Of a DNA stretch of 64,000 nucleotides, positions 33,839 through 41,957 are shown piece by piece. Source of the stretch: Halostella pelagica (lineage in GTDB: Archaea; Halobacteriota; Halobacteria; Halobacteriales; Natronoarchaeaceae); assembly GCA_005954745.1 (NCBI GenBank), contig CP040678.1:682001-746000 (forward strand), written 5' to 3'. A program made the translations under genes and the position numbers. A model generated the notes under the pieces. That model worked only from the letters and a program-made list of their open reading frames with translations, ran no database searches and was not told the DNA's origin. Each line of letters begins with the position of its first letter. The first letter of the stretch is position 1.

Positions 33839-34087
33839 CTCGCTCCCATCGTGTGACAACCGTTTACACGTCTCTCTGGCCGCGTGGCAACTGTTTTCAG
33901 GGGATAACCGACCGGTACTTTTATACCTATCACGGGACTATTAACGGTTACCAGAACGTCACCGGCGTTCCGGTAGAATCGCTCGCTCGACCAACATGAC
34001 AGGGAATCCTTATCCACGGTCAGTTACACACGGTCAGCGACGACTATCTCCGCCGGTGCGGGTATGGCACAGAGGTTTGACTAACAC
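33839..34087. promoter_or_regulatory. Upstream region of the coiled-coil gene
   Basis: A TATA-like ACTTTTATACC lies at 33916-33926, about 165 bases before the ATG at 34088, which would give a leader of roughly 140 bases. A 32-codon frame from 33995 overlaps the start of the coiled-coil gene; it has no family character. A repeated GGTCAGTTACACACGGTCAG stretch lies near 34018-34037. Confidence 0.4.
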
Positions 34088-34969
34088 ATGGTAGACGAAA
34101 CACAGAACGTAGAACTCACAGAGGACGATCTCGAAAACAAAGCCAAAGGGCAGCTCATCAAACTCGCCGGTCAGCTCCGAGACCGACGGAACGACCTGAA
34201 CCAGATGGCCTCGGAACGAGCGTCCAACCGCGACGATCTCAACGCGAAAACTCGCGAGAAGGTCGACGAGGCGCAGGAACACCGCGAGAAACGCGACGAG
34301 CTCAACGAACTCGTTCAAGAGCACAAAGAGCAGCGCAACGAACTCAACGCGAAGGCGAACGAGCTCTTCGACAAGGTCGAGGAGATGAAATCCGACCTCG
34401 AACTCGACGAGGGCAAGGACCTCGAAGAACTCGAAAGCGAGATCGAGGACCTCGAGTTCAAGCAACAGACCGAGGTGCTCTCGACGGAAGACGAGCGCGA
34501 ACTCATCGAGAAGATCGAGGACAAGCGCGAGGAGTACCAGCAGCGCAAGGAAAAGCTCGACCAGAACGACGACCTCGAGGAGTACGTCGAGAAGGCGGAA
34601 TCCGTCCGCTCGGAAGCCTCCAAACACCACCAGAAGGTCACTGAACTCGCGGACAAGGCCCAGGAACATCACAACGAGATGATCGAGGCCTACCGCGAAG
34701 CCGACGACATCCGTGACGAGGCCGACGAGATGCACGAGAAGTTCGTCCAGGCCCAGGAGGCCGCCGACCAGCACCACGAGGACTTCGTCCGCGTCCAGAA
34801 GCGACTGCGCGAACTCGACAAGCAGGAAGAGGAAGAGCGTCAGTCCGAGCGCGAGAAGAAAGAGCAGGAAGCCAAAGAGGAAGCCGAGGAGATCTACCAG
34901 AAGTTCAAGGACGGCGAGACCCTCGACACCGAGGACCTGATGAAGCTCCAGAAGACGGGGCTGCTGTAA
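34088..34969 (+). CDS. Conserved haloarchaeal coiled-coil protein
   Basis: A 293-residue, highly charged protein rich in Glu, Lys, Arg and Gln with heptad-like patterns almost throughout (RDRRNDLNQMASERASNRDD, EHREKRDELNELVQEHKEQR). A short LDTEDLMKLQKTGLL motif ends it. Similar proteins are widespread in haloarchaea and were sometimes mis-called phosphoserine phosphatases; none of that enzyme's motifs is present. A structural or nucleoid/cytoskeletal role is only conjecture. It is monocistronic. Confidence 0.85.
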   Translation: MVDETQNVELTEDDLENKAKGQLIKLAGQLRDRRNDLNQMASERASNRDDLNAKTREKVDEAQEHREKRDELNELVQEHKEQRNELNAKANELFDKVEEMKSDLELDEGKDLEELESEIEDLEFKQQTEVLSTEDERELIEKIEDKREEYQQRKEKLDQNDDLEEYVEKAESVRSEASKHHQKVTELADKAQEHHNEMIEAYREADDIRDEADEMHEKFVQAQEAADQHHEDFVRVQKRLRELDKQEEEERQSEREKKEQEAKEEAEEIYQKFKDGETLDTEDLMKLQKTGLL

Positions 34970-35524
34970 ACGGCTACGATTTTGCTGTTCTCTCTGCTGT
35001 GTACGGTTCGGTAGCGCCAGCGCCGGCGAAGTCTCAGGGGAGTTGTCGTAACTGCGTTACCGGTAGTTGCTGAGCCTACATCGGCGGACTCCCGAACTGA
35101 ATGACAGCCATCCCTCTCAGTGAATTCACCGATCAAGCGGGGCGATACCGCGATCGGTTTTTCGTGAATGTGGTGAGACGGGAGACGGTCTGTATCGGGA
35201 TTTCACGTGTTAGCCTCCGCCCCGAGTTAATATTTCATATAAAATCGTCGCTCGGACCTCGGAACTGTCTAGCATTTACAGGTTCTTCCCCGGATCTAAT
35301 TACGGACAGGATTATAGGCACATGGTAACAATTAACATGGTTCTGGCTGCGGATCACGCTGGCCGAACTACACGAACCGACACATCAGTTGTGTATCCTT
35401 ACCTCCTGTAGCGGTCCTGTCTCGCCTGGGTACGGCGCTTTTGTTAAGTGTTGAAACGGTTACGGCGGTTTATCTCCGGATGAGGTGTAGCGATCGTTGC
35501 GGCGCGCCAGCAACAGGTGAAACA
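34970..35524. other. AT-rich intergenic region
   Basis: About 555 bases, with an AT-rich core (TTAATATTTCATATAAAATCG near 35227-35247) unlike the flanking genes. A 75-codon frame at 35101-35328 has no haloarchaeal codon bias and is not accepted. The core could be a promoter region, a decayed gene or an old insertion site. TTTTGTTAAGTG near 35440 may serve the cupredoxin gene. Confidence 0.45.
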
Positions 35525-36451
35525 ATGACGGGATCTACGGAGGGGGAGACAGGGGAATCGTCAGACGAACTGTTCAGTGAATGGTCCGGCTTCGAGCGGC
35601 GGTCTCTCCTGAAAGCGCTCGGCGTGGGAGCGACGCTCTCGCTCGGCGGCGGAACGGCAGCGGCCACGGGTGTCGGGGTCACAGGCCAAGAGGACGGGGG
35701 AGCCGACTCGGACCAGATCGACCCGGTGTTCGGGTATTCGACGACGGATATCGAGGAAATTCCCGAGGGGCTCGAACCGGACCACGAGGTCCAGCTACTC
35801 GTTGCCCCGCCGTCGGGGCCGACCAGCCCGCCGTTTCTCTACTTCGAGCCGACTGGGCTTCAGATCCAGTCCGGCGATATCGTCCAGTTCTCCGTGATGA
35901 GCCCCGACCACTCAGTCACGGCATTCCATCCCGATATCGGCCATAGTCGGCGGGTACCGGAGGGCTCCGAACCGTTTTCATCGCCGGTCCTCGGCCCCGG
36001 TTCGGCCTGGCTGTACCGGTTCGAGGAAGAGGGCGTGTACGATATGTACTGCGGCCCGCATTTCCTTCTCGGCATGGTGATGCGGCTCGTCGTCGGCGAC
36101 CTCGCCGAGGAGGACATCCCGGAGTACGCGACGAGAGACGAGGGCGTCGCGGGAAGAGAGCAGTTCGAGGCTGGGCTCAATCGAGCGAGCGAGCAGAACG
36201 AGAACTGCGAGTGGCCGTTCGTTCTGCCGGCCGAAGTCCTCGGAGCGGACGCGCTGGACACGATGAACATTCAGGAGGCAGGCAAAGTGCAGTTCAGCAC
36301 TATCGCCGAGGAACTCGGCTACGAGTTCGTGCCGCCGGAAGAACGGGAAGCGCCCGCCGACAACGAGACGGTAGAGGGCAACGCCACTGCTGATGGCAAC
36401 GTGACCGGCGGTAACGCCTCGAACGGGACCGACGGAGGCTACGGCGGCTAA
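35525..36451 (+). CDS. Tat-exported cupredoxin (halocyanin/plastocyanin-like)
   Basis: A 308-residue protein. From the ATG at 35525 an acidic N-region leads to the twin-arginine motif FERRSLLKALGVGATLSLGGG, so it is folded in the cytoplasm and exported. A cupredoxin domain follows (residues about 70-190): GDIVQFSVMSPDHSVTAFHP supplies one His ligand, and YDMYCGPHFLLGM supplies Cys, His and Met of a type 1 copper site. It probably carries electrons at the cell surface. The C-terminal tail has five N-x-T/S sequons (NETV, NATA, NVTG, NASN, NGTD) and Gly, suggesting N-glycosylation. The stop codon touches a repeat element. Confidence 0.9.
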   Translation: MTGSTEGETGESSDELFSEWSGFERRSLLKALGVGATLSLGGGTAAATGVGVTGQEDGGADSDQIDPVFGYSTTDIEEIPEGLEPDHEVQLLVAPPSGPTSPPFLYFEPTGLQIQSGDIVQFSVMSPDHSVTAFHPDIGHSRRVPEGSEPFSSPVLGPGSAWLYRFEEEGVYDMYCGPHFLLGMVMRLVVGDLAEEDIPEYATRDEGVAGREQFEAGLNRASEQNENCEWPFVLPAEVLGADALDTMNIQEAGKVQFSTIAEELGYEFVPPEEREAPADNETVEGNATADGNVTGGNASNGTDGGYGG

Positions 36452-36527
36452 TACTGTCGGACGGGACTTCGTGACGAGATTCGACACACCGGATATCGAC
36501 AGTCTTCGTGGGTCCGTCCGACAGTGT
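36451..36527. repeat. Palindromic element after the cupredoxin gene
   Basis: ATACTGTCGGACGGGAC at 36451 and GTCCGTCCGACAGTGT at 36512-36527 are near-perfect inverses bounding 77 bases. The first base is the last base of the cupredoxin stop codon. It may act as the gene's terminator, and it belongs to the dispersed family. Confidence 0.8.
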
Positions 36528-36666
36528 AAGGTGTCGTGTCACGTCCTGTGTGTCGGGTCTCTCCGTTTTTTAGGTCCGCTGGTGACCGGCCAGTCCGCCG
36601 GGACCGCTCACGACGCGTACTTCCGGAGGGTCTACCCTTTTCTGTTGCCGCCCGCAACACGACGGC

Positions 36667-36674
36667 AGGTGATC
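36667..36674 (+). promoter_or_regulatory. Strong Shine-Dalgarno site of sppA
   Basis: AGGTGATC lies immediately before CCATG. Most genes in this window lack such a site, so this one helps to fix the sppA start. Confidence 0.55.
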
Positions 36675-36676
36675 CC

Positions 36677-37687
36677 ATGGAAGGCACGCTACGGTCGCTC
36701 GCGCAGATCGGAATCGTCGTCGTCGGAGCACTCGTCGCCGCCGCGGTCGGCGTTGCACTGTTCGTCGTAGTGCCGGACCGAGTGTCGTCGGTCGGTCTCG
36801 TCGGCGTCGTCCTCGTCATCGCGACGGCGTTCGTAGGCTTGCGGATAGCGAGTAGCCTCGCGGAGACGGTATTTCCCTCGTACAACGTCGGCGAAGTCGA
36901 GGTAACGGGGCCGATCACCGCAGACGGCGGCGGGATGCCACTACGGCCCGGCGGGGCGTCCGCGGACGACCTCGTCGAACAGATAGAGCGGGCGGACGCC
37001 GACGGCAACGCCGAGGCGCTCGTCGTGACGCTGAACACGCCGGGCGGCCAGCCGGTCGCGAGCGACGAGATCCGCCGCGCAGTCGCGGAGTTCGACGGTC
37101 CGACGGTCGCCCACGCCAAGGACATCTGCGCCAGCGGCGGCTACATGATCGCGTGCGGTAGCGACGAGTTCGTCTCCCACGAGGACAGCCTCGTCGGTAG
37201 CATCGGCGTCATCGCCAACCAGCGGAAGTTCGCCGACTTCGCCGACCGCTACGGCGTCGACTTAGAGCGGTTCGTCGGCGGAGAGTACAAAGACACCTTG
37301 GACCCGATGAAGCCGCTCTCCGACGACGAGCGGGCGTATTTCCAAAACGTCATCGACAGCAGCTACGAGAGTTTCGTCGACCTCGTCGCGGAGAGCCGCG
37401 ACGTGGACCGCGAGTTCGTCGCGGACACGGAGGCCCGGATCTACCACGGCCGCCAGGCCGAGGCGAACGGACTGGTCGACGCGCTCGGCGACCGCAACGC
37501 CGTCGAGGACCGCCTCGCCGAGCGCGCTGGCCTCGACGAAGTCTCGGTCAAACAGTTCGAACCCGAACGCGGGATCGGCGAGAAGCTCAGTATCGGCACA
37601 CAGGCAGTCGCCCGGGCGTTCGGCCGCGGCGTGGCAGGCGTTATCGCCGACCGCGACGGCTCAGCCGTGGAGTTTCGATTCAAGTAA
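36677..37687 (+). CDS. sppA: Signal peptide peptidase SppA-like (S49)
   Basis: A 336-residue membrane protease. Two hydrophobic segments (about residues 8-30 and 36-58) anchor an S49 domain. VVTLNTPGGQPVASDEI is the family core, ICASGGYMIACGSDEFVS follows, the catalytic Ser is in EDSLVGSIGVI, and the partner Lys is probably in GEYKDTLDP. It digests leftover signal peptides in the membrane. The start is supported by AGGTGATC, an exact match to the 16S rRNA 3' end, just before the ATG at 36677; an upstream in-frame extension is not coding. Confidence 0.93.
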   Translation: MEGTLRSLAQIGIVVVGALVAAAVGVALFVVVPDRVSSVGLVGVVLVIATAFVGLRIASSLAETVFPSYNVGEVEVTGPITADGGGMPLRPGGASADDLVEQIERADADGNAEALVVTLNTPGGQPVASDEIRRAVAEFDGPTVAHAKDICASGGYMIACGSDEFVSHEDSLVGSIGVIANQRKFADFADRYGVDLERFVGGEYKDTLDPMKPLSDDERAYFQNVIDSSYESFVDLVAESRDVDREFVADTEARIYHGRQAEANGLVDALGDRNAVEDRLAERAGLDEVSVKQFEPERGIGEKLSIGTQAVARAFGRGVAGVIADRDGSAVEFRFK

Positions 37688-37728
37688 GTCGGGGATTTTT
37701 ATTCTACCGCTGCGTGGTCGGATACACC

Positions 37729-38883
37729 GTGACCACGCTCGTGGTGTGTGTCGACCGTACGGACGACATCGTCCGGAAGACGGGCCTGTCGACGCCCGTC
37801 TCCGGGTGGGAGGCGGTTCATTCGCTCGTCACCGACGTCGGTCTCGCTGACCCGGAAGATTCCAGCGTCAACTGTCTGCTCGAATCGCTTCGCGTCGCCC
37901 GCGACCTCCGGGACGACGACGACGAGTCGGTCGTCGCCGTCGTCTCCGGCGGGAGTGACAACGTCGTCGGTGCGGACCGGTCGGTCGCGAGCCAACTCGA
38001 CGAGTTGGTGGCGGAGTACGACCCGGATTCGGCCGTCGTGGTAATCGACAGCGCCGAGGACGAGCGACTGGTTCCTATCGTCGAAAGCCGCCTCCGTGTG
38101 GACTCCGTCGACCGCGTCGTCGTCCGACAGGCCCGCGACATCGAGTCGACGTACTACCTGCTCAAGCAGTTTCTCGCCGACGAAGAACTGCGTCAGACCG
38201 TCCTCGTCCCGATCGGTCTCGCCCTTCTGGTGGCCCCGATACTGTCGATGCTCGCGGGGCCGGCGATCGCCGTTTCTGCTATCACCGCCGTTATCGGCGT
38301 GTTTCTACTGTACAAGGGCCTCGGCGTCGACGAGTACCTCACCGACCTCGCCGTCCGGGTTCAGGAGTCGCTTTACTCCGGGCGAGTCTCTATCGTCACG
38401 TACGTCGTCGCCGCGGGCCTCTCGCTGGTCGGCGTGTTCGTCGGCGCGCTCGGCGTGTCGAATCTCGCTATGGAGGGTGGCGTTCTCATCCCGGCGATGC
38501 AGTTCGCTCACGACAGCGTTCCGTGGCTGGCGATGGCCGCTCTCGCCGCAAGCACAGGCCGTCTGCTGGACGTCGCCATCCAGAAAGACAGCGTTCGGAG
38601 CTCCTACCTGAACATCCCGTTCGGCGTCGTCGCAGTCGGCCTCGTCGTCCGCGGGTTCTCGGCGTACTTCCTCGAACGCGCCGACATCCTCGACCCGTTT
38701 CAGGTCCCCGCGCTCCAGTTAGGCGTCGTCTCCGTCTCGTCGTTTTCCCTCTCGGCGGGCGAACATCTCGCGGTGTTCGTCGTCGTCGGCGTGCTCGTCA
38801 GTCTGGTCGGCGTCCGGGTCGCCTCGTATCTCGGCGGCACCAGCATCGACGAGGACGAGTTCTCGCGTAGCGACAGTTCGTAG
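37729..38883 (+). CDS. DUF373 family membrane protein
   Basis: About 384 residues. The soluble N-terminal half (residues 1-145: TTLVVCVDRTDDIVRKTGL, VVSGGSDNVVGADRSVASQL, RQARDIESTYYLLKQFL) is followed by six or seven membrane helices. This matches DUF373, an archaeal family of unknown function. A TATA box (GATTTTTATTC, 37693-37703) lies 26-30 bases before the GTG at 37729, so a leaderless GTG start is preferred to the GTG at 37714. The short distance to sppA (42 bases) leaves read-through possible. Confidence 0.88.
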   Translation: MTTLVVCVDRTDDIVRKTGLSTPVSGWEAVHSLVTDVGLADPEDSSVNCLLESLRVARDLRDDDDESVVAVVSGGSDNVVGADRSVASQLDELVAEYDPDSAVVVIDSAEDERLVPIVESRLRVDSVDRVVVRQARDIESTYYLLKQFLADEELRQTVLVPIGLALLVAPILSMLAGPAIAVSAITAVIGVFLLYKGLGVDEYLTDLAVRVQESLYSGRVSIVTYVVAAGLSLVGVFVGALGVSNLAMEGGVLIPAMQFAHDSVPWLAMAALAASTGRLLDVAIQKDSVRSSYLNIPFGVVAVGLVVRGFSAYFLERADILDPFQVPALQLGVVSVSSFSLSAGEHLAVFVVVGVLVSLVGVRVASYLGGTSIDEDEFSRSDSS

Positions 38884-38914
38884 CTGGTTTACCCGCCCCG
38901 CCGGTAGGTCGACT

Positions 38915-39643
38915 ATGAGCGACGAGAACGCGGGCGCATGGATCAGCCTCTTCTCCGGCGGCAAGGACTCCTCGTGGGCGCTGTATCAGGCGTTGGAACG
39001 GGGCTACCCCGTCGACCGCCTCGTCACGGTCCACCCCGACGACGATTCGTACATGTATCACGTGCCGGCGACGGACCTCGCGACGCTCGCGGCGGAGAGC
39101 GTCGGTATCCCGCTGGTCGACGTCCGTCCGGACGACCTCGGTGCGGCGACCGCGGACGACTCCGGGCCGCAGGGCGACGCCGAACTCGAACCGCTGGAGG
39201 CGGCGCTCGTCGAACTGGACGAGGAGCTAGACGGCGGTATCGCAGGCGTCACCGCGGGTGCCGTCGAGAGTGAGTACCAGACCAGCCGGATCGAGGCGAT
39301 GTGCGACCGCCTCGACGTCGACCTGTTCGCCCCCCTCTGGCAGCGCGACCCCGAGACGCTCGCCGAGGAGATGTTAGACGCGGGGTTCGAGATCACGGTC
39401 GTTCAGGTCGCGGCGTACGGCCTCGACGAGTCGTGGCTCGGCCGGACGCTCGACCGCGAGGCGCTCGATGACCTCCGGGACCTCAACGAGGAGTACGGGG
39501 TCCACGTCCTCGGCGAGGGCGGCGAGTTCGAGACGCTGGTGACCGACGGCCCCCACATGGACCGGCCTATCGAACTGGAGTACGAGCGCGAGTGGGACGG
39601 GTCGCGAGGCACGCTGAAGATATCCGACGCGCGGTTAGGGTGA
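38915..39643 (+). CDS. dph6: Diphthine--ammonia ligase
   Basis: A 242-residue ATP-pyrophosphatase of the PP-loop class. SGGKDSSWALYQAL at residues about 13-26 is the ATP-binding loop, and EGGEFETLVTDGP near the C-terminus is the signature of the Dph6/MJ0570 family. It carries out the last step of diphthamide formation on elongation factor 2. Single-domain length is normal for archaea. It is convergent with the nucleotidyltransferase gene, with a two-base gap. Confidence 0.93.
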   Translation: MSDENAGAWISLFSGGKDSSWALYQALERGYPVDRLVTVHPDDDSYMYHVPATDLATLAAESVGIPLVDVRPDDLGAATADDSGPQGDAELEPLEAALVELDEELDGGIAGVTAGAVESEYQTSRIEAMCDRLDVDLFAPLWQRDPETLAEEMLDAGFEITVVQVAAYGLDESWLGRTLDREALDDLRDLNEEYGVHVLGEGGEFETLVTDGPHMDRPIELEYEREWDGSRGTLKISDARLG

Positions 39644-39645
39644 GA

Positions 39646-40614
39646 TCAATCCCCGTTCCGGATCTCGGTGTGCGCGCCGATGAGCGCGCCGGCCAGGTCG
39701 AGGTTGTGGAGGTCGGTTTCGCGGTCGATGATCGAATCCCGAATGTCCGCGCCGTGTAGCGACGCGTCCGGGAAGATGATCGAGGAGTCGACGTTCGAGT
39801 CGACGAGTTCCGCGCCGCTCATGACGTGGACGTTCTCGCCGACCGACGTGTTTTCGATGGTCGCGTCCTCGGCGATACGGTTGTCGCCGTTCAGGTGCCA
39901 CGCCACCGCGTCGAGGTAGCTCTCCGGCGTGCCGATGTCGAACCACGCGTCGTCGAACGTGTAGGCGTACACCGGTTGGCGGTGCTGGAGCCACTGGACG
40001 AACCAGCCAGGTTCGTCCGGATTGTTGTCGTTGGCGAGATACTCGTCCAGGGCGTCGAGCGTGTCGGCGGTGAACGCGTAACAGGCGATAGAGACGAGCG
40101 TGCTGTTGGGGTCGTCGGGTTTCTCCTGAAAGTCGACGATCTGATCGCCTTCGAGGTCGACCAGTCCGTACGACTTCGCGAGTTCTTTCGACCCCACGTC
40201 GTAGGCGGCGAGCGTCGGTTCCCCCTTCCGCGCGAAGAAATCGATGAAGTCCGAGATATCGAAACTGATCAGGTTATCACCTGCGATGACGAGCAGGTCG
40301 TCGTCGACGCCCTCACGGTCGACTAGCTGTGCGAGCGCGCCGACGACGCCGAACTTCTCGTCTTCCTCCGCGGTGTCTTCGATGGAGAGTACGGGTTTGT
40401 CGAACTCGCTCTCCGCGAGGTGGCGTTGAAAGTCCTCGGCGAAGCGTTCGTTCGTACTGACGTAAACGTCCTCGATACGGTCGTCGTCCTCTAACTCCTC
40501 GAAGATCTGGTCGATGACCGTCGAGTCGCCGATCGGCAGAAACATTTTCGGCCGATTCTTCGTGATCGGCCAGAGGCGAGTGGCATATCCCCCGGCAAGT
40601 ACGACAGCATCCAT
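39646..40614 (-). CDS. Sugar-1-phosphate nucleotidyltransferase
   Basis: A 322-residue enzyme that makes nucleotide sugars. The N-terminal signature LAGGYATRLWPITKNRPKMFLPI, then AGDNLISFDISDFI (metal-binding Asp) and VDFQEKPDDPNST identify the glucose-1-phosphate thymidylyl/uridylyltransferase group. A short left-handed beta-helix ends the protein (IAEDATIENTSVGENVHV...). The base and sugar used are not certain. A TATA box (AGTATATAACG on the reverse strand, near 40656) lies about 40 bases upstream of the start. It may feed surface-glycan synthesis. Confidence 0.93.
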   Translation of the reverse strand: MDAVVLAGGYATRLWPITKNRPKMFLPIGDSTVIDQIFEELEDDDRIEDVYVSTNERFAEDFQRHLAESEFDKPVLSIEDTAEEDEKFGVVGALAQLVDREGVDDDLLVIAGDNLISFDISDFIDFFARKGEPTLAAYDVGSKELAKSYGLVDLEGDQIVDFQEKPDDPNSTLVSIACYAFTADTLDALDEYLANDNNPDEPGWFVQWLQHRQPVYAYTFDDAWFDIGTPESYLDAVAWHLNGDNRIAEDATIENTSVGENVHVMSGAELVDSNVDSSIIFPDASLHGADIRDSIIDRETDLHNLDLAGALIGAHTEIRNGD

Positions 40615-40744
40615 ACCTTGACCGTCAACGGCGCGTGGTAAGTCCTTTATCCTTCGTTATATACTGGCGGTTCCAACAACCGGCGGCCGTGCCGCCGATA
40701 GCACCACCTTCTATTACCCTCGGACCCGTTGCGGGAATCGATAA

Positions 40745-40921
40745 ATGAAATCGGAAGACGAGATCCGGGCGCGGATCGAGGCGCTGGAGGACAAGTACGA
40801 CGCGAACGACCCGCCGACCACGCCCGTCGAGGACGAGATGGAAGTCGAACTCCTCCGCGCTATCGCGGAACTGGAGTGGGCGCTCGACGAACGCGACGAG
40901 CCGCCGTATTTCACGCGGTAG
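40745..40921 (+). CDS. Small acidic haloarchaeal protein
   Basis: A 58-residue protein beginning MKSEDEIRARIEALEDKYD and ending DERDEPPYFTR. Codon choice (strong G/C third positions) and composition match the flanking genes, so it is real though short. Two amphipathic helices, separated by DANDPPTTPVEDE, are predicted by eye. A TATA-like TTCTATTACC at 40710-40719 is about 29 bases upstream, giving a leaderless start. A hairpin CGGCGGC/GCCGCCG lies at about 40681-40697. Function unknown. Confidence 0.75.
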   Translation: MKSEDEIRARIEALEDKYDANDPPTTPVEDEMEVELLRAIAELEWALDERDEPPYFTR

Positions 40922-41072
40922 CCCACGACGTTTTTTCGACTCGGGTTCGTCCGCTACTCTCTCGAACCACTCGGCCAAAAAAGCTCCTTCGTCGCCTCGC
41001 ATGCATCGCGCCGCGCTCTCGGCCTCGCCTCTCCGGGTCACTGTTTTATCCCCGGCGGTCCGAGTCAGCGAT

Positions 41073-41363
41073 ATGCGCGAGGCAGATGCTACGACGCGCG
41101 AGCGGATGGCCGACCGATTGCGCGACGAGACCCTGTCGCTCTCCGCGCTCGCGACGGAGTTCGACACTACCGCCGATGTCGCCCTGAACCACGTCCAACA
41201 CGTCGCGCGCTCGCTCGACGGAACGGACGAACAACTGCTCGCCGCGCCGCCGGAGTGTCGGGACTGCGGCTTCACCGACTTCGACGACGTGGCTAACCGC
41301 CCGTCGCGCTGTCCCGAATGTAAGAGCGAGGCCGTAGAGGAGCCGTCGTTCAAGGTCGAGTGA
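41073..41363 (+). CDS. HTH protein with C-terminal zinc ribbon (COG3357-like)
   Basis: A 96-residue predicted transcription regulator. An N-terminal helix-turn-helix (RMADRLRDETLSLSALATEFDTTADVALNHVQHVARSL) is followed by a zinc ribbon, CRDCGF...RCPECKS. This arrangement matches a widespread archaeal family of HTH-Zn-ribbon regulators. The ATG at 41073 lies 26 bases after a TATA-like GTTTTATCC, indicating a leaderless mRNA. The longer in-frame reading upstream is untranslated sequence. Confidence 0.85.
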   Translation: MREADATTRERMADRLRDETLSLSALATEFDTTADVALNHVQHVARSLDGTDEQLLAAPPECRDCGFTDFDDVANRPSRCPECKSEAVEEPSFKVE

Positions 41364-41470
41364 GCCGGAACCGTCCGGGCCGTTTCAACTGTAACTGAGG
41401 CCGGTACGCCCCTTCCTCAGCGAGCGTCGAAGACGCAAGCAGGGAGGATACACCGCCCGCACGTCTTGTT

Positions 41471-41905
41471 TCAGTTCCCTGAGAAGTCGATCCGAGCGCC
41501 CGACGAGAGGTCAACGTCGTCCGACGGCCCGAGCGAGTCGAACTCGAAGCGGTCGTCGGTGAGGTAGACGCCGCCGTCGACGACGGTCACGTCGACCGAA
41601 TCCAGCGTCGCGCCCTGGCAGGGGCCGTGCGTACACTCGCCGTCGGACGCGCGGAAGGTCGCGCCGTGTTTCTCGCAGAGTATCTCGCCGTCCCGCATCG
41701 TCGCGCCCGACCCCTTGTCGAGGCGGACGTCGGTCCAGTGCTGGCAGTAGTTCCGCCAGGCCGCGACTGCGTCCTCGTCGGCGCTCTCGCGGCCGAATCG
41801 CGTCAGTACGACCTCCGACTCGTCGAACCCTTCCCGGACGGTACAGAGGAGCGTTCCGTCGCCGGGCACGTCGTCTACGGCGGCGATCCGGTCGTCGTCG
41901 TTCAT
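41471..41905 (-). CDS. Rieske [2Fe-2S] protein
   Basis: A 144-residue soluble Rieske ferredoxin-type protein. NYCQHWTDV (Cys-x-His) and LCEKHGATF (Cys-x2-His) supply the four cluster ligands, followed by CTHGPCQGATL. There is no membrane segment, so it is an electron carrier or oxygenase partner, not a cytochrome bc subunit. The ATG at 41905 begins MNDDDRIAAVDD. It lies 52 bases after pabC on the same strand and may be the last gene of that operon; no link to folate chemistry is known to me. Confidence 0.92.
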   Translation of the reverse strand: MNDDDRIAAVDDVPGDGTLLCTVREGFDESEVVLTRFGRESADEDAVAAWRNYCQHWTDVRLDKGSGATMRDGEILCEKHGATFRASDGECTHGPCQGATLDSVDVTVVDGGVYLTDDRFEFDSLGPSDDVDLSSGARIDFSGN

Positions 41906-41957
41906 GTGTTCCAGTGAGCGGCCGCACCGTTTGAATCGTCCGAAACGGGACGCGTCG

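Noticed and set aside
34088-34777. 247-codon reverse frame opposite the coiled-coil gene, rich in Leu/Val and looking like a membrane protein
   Set aside because: Reverse reading of Glu/Lys/Asp codons yields Leu, Phe and Val; the plus frame has regular heptads and normal codon bias.
35101-35328. 75-codon frame in the AT-rich gap
   Set aside because: No haloarchaeal codon bias, no motif and no promoter at the right distance.
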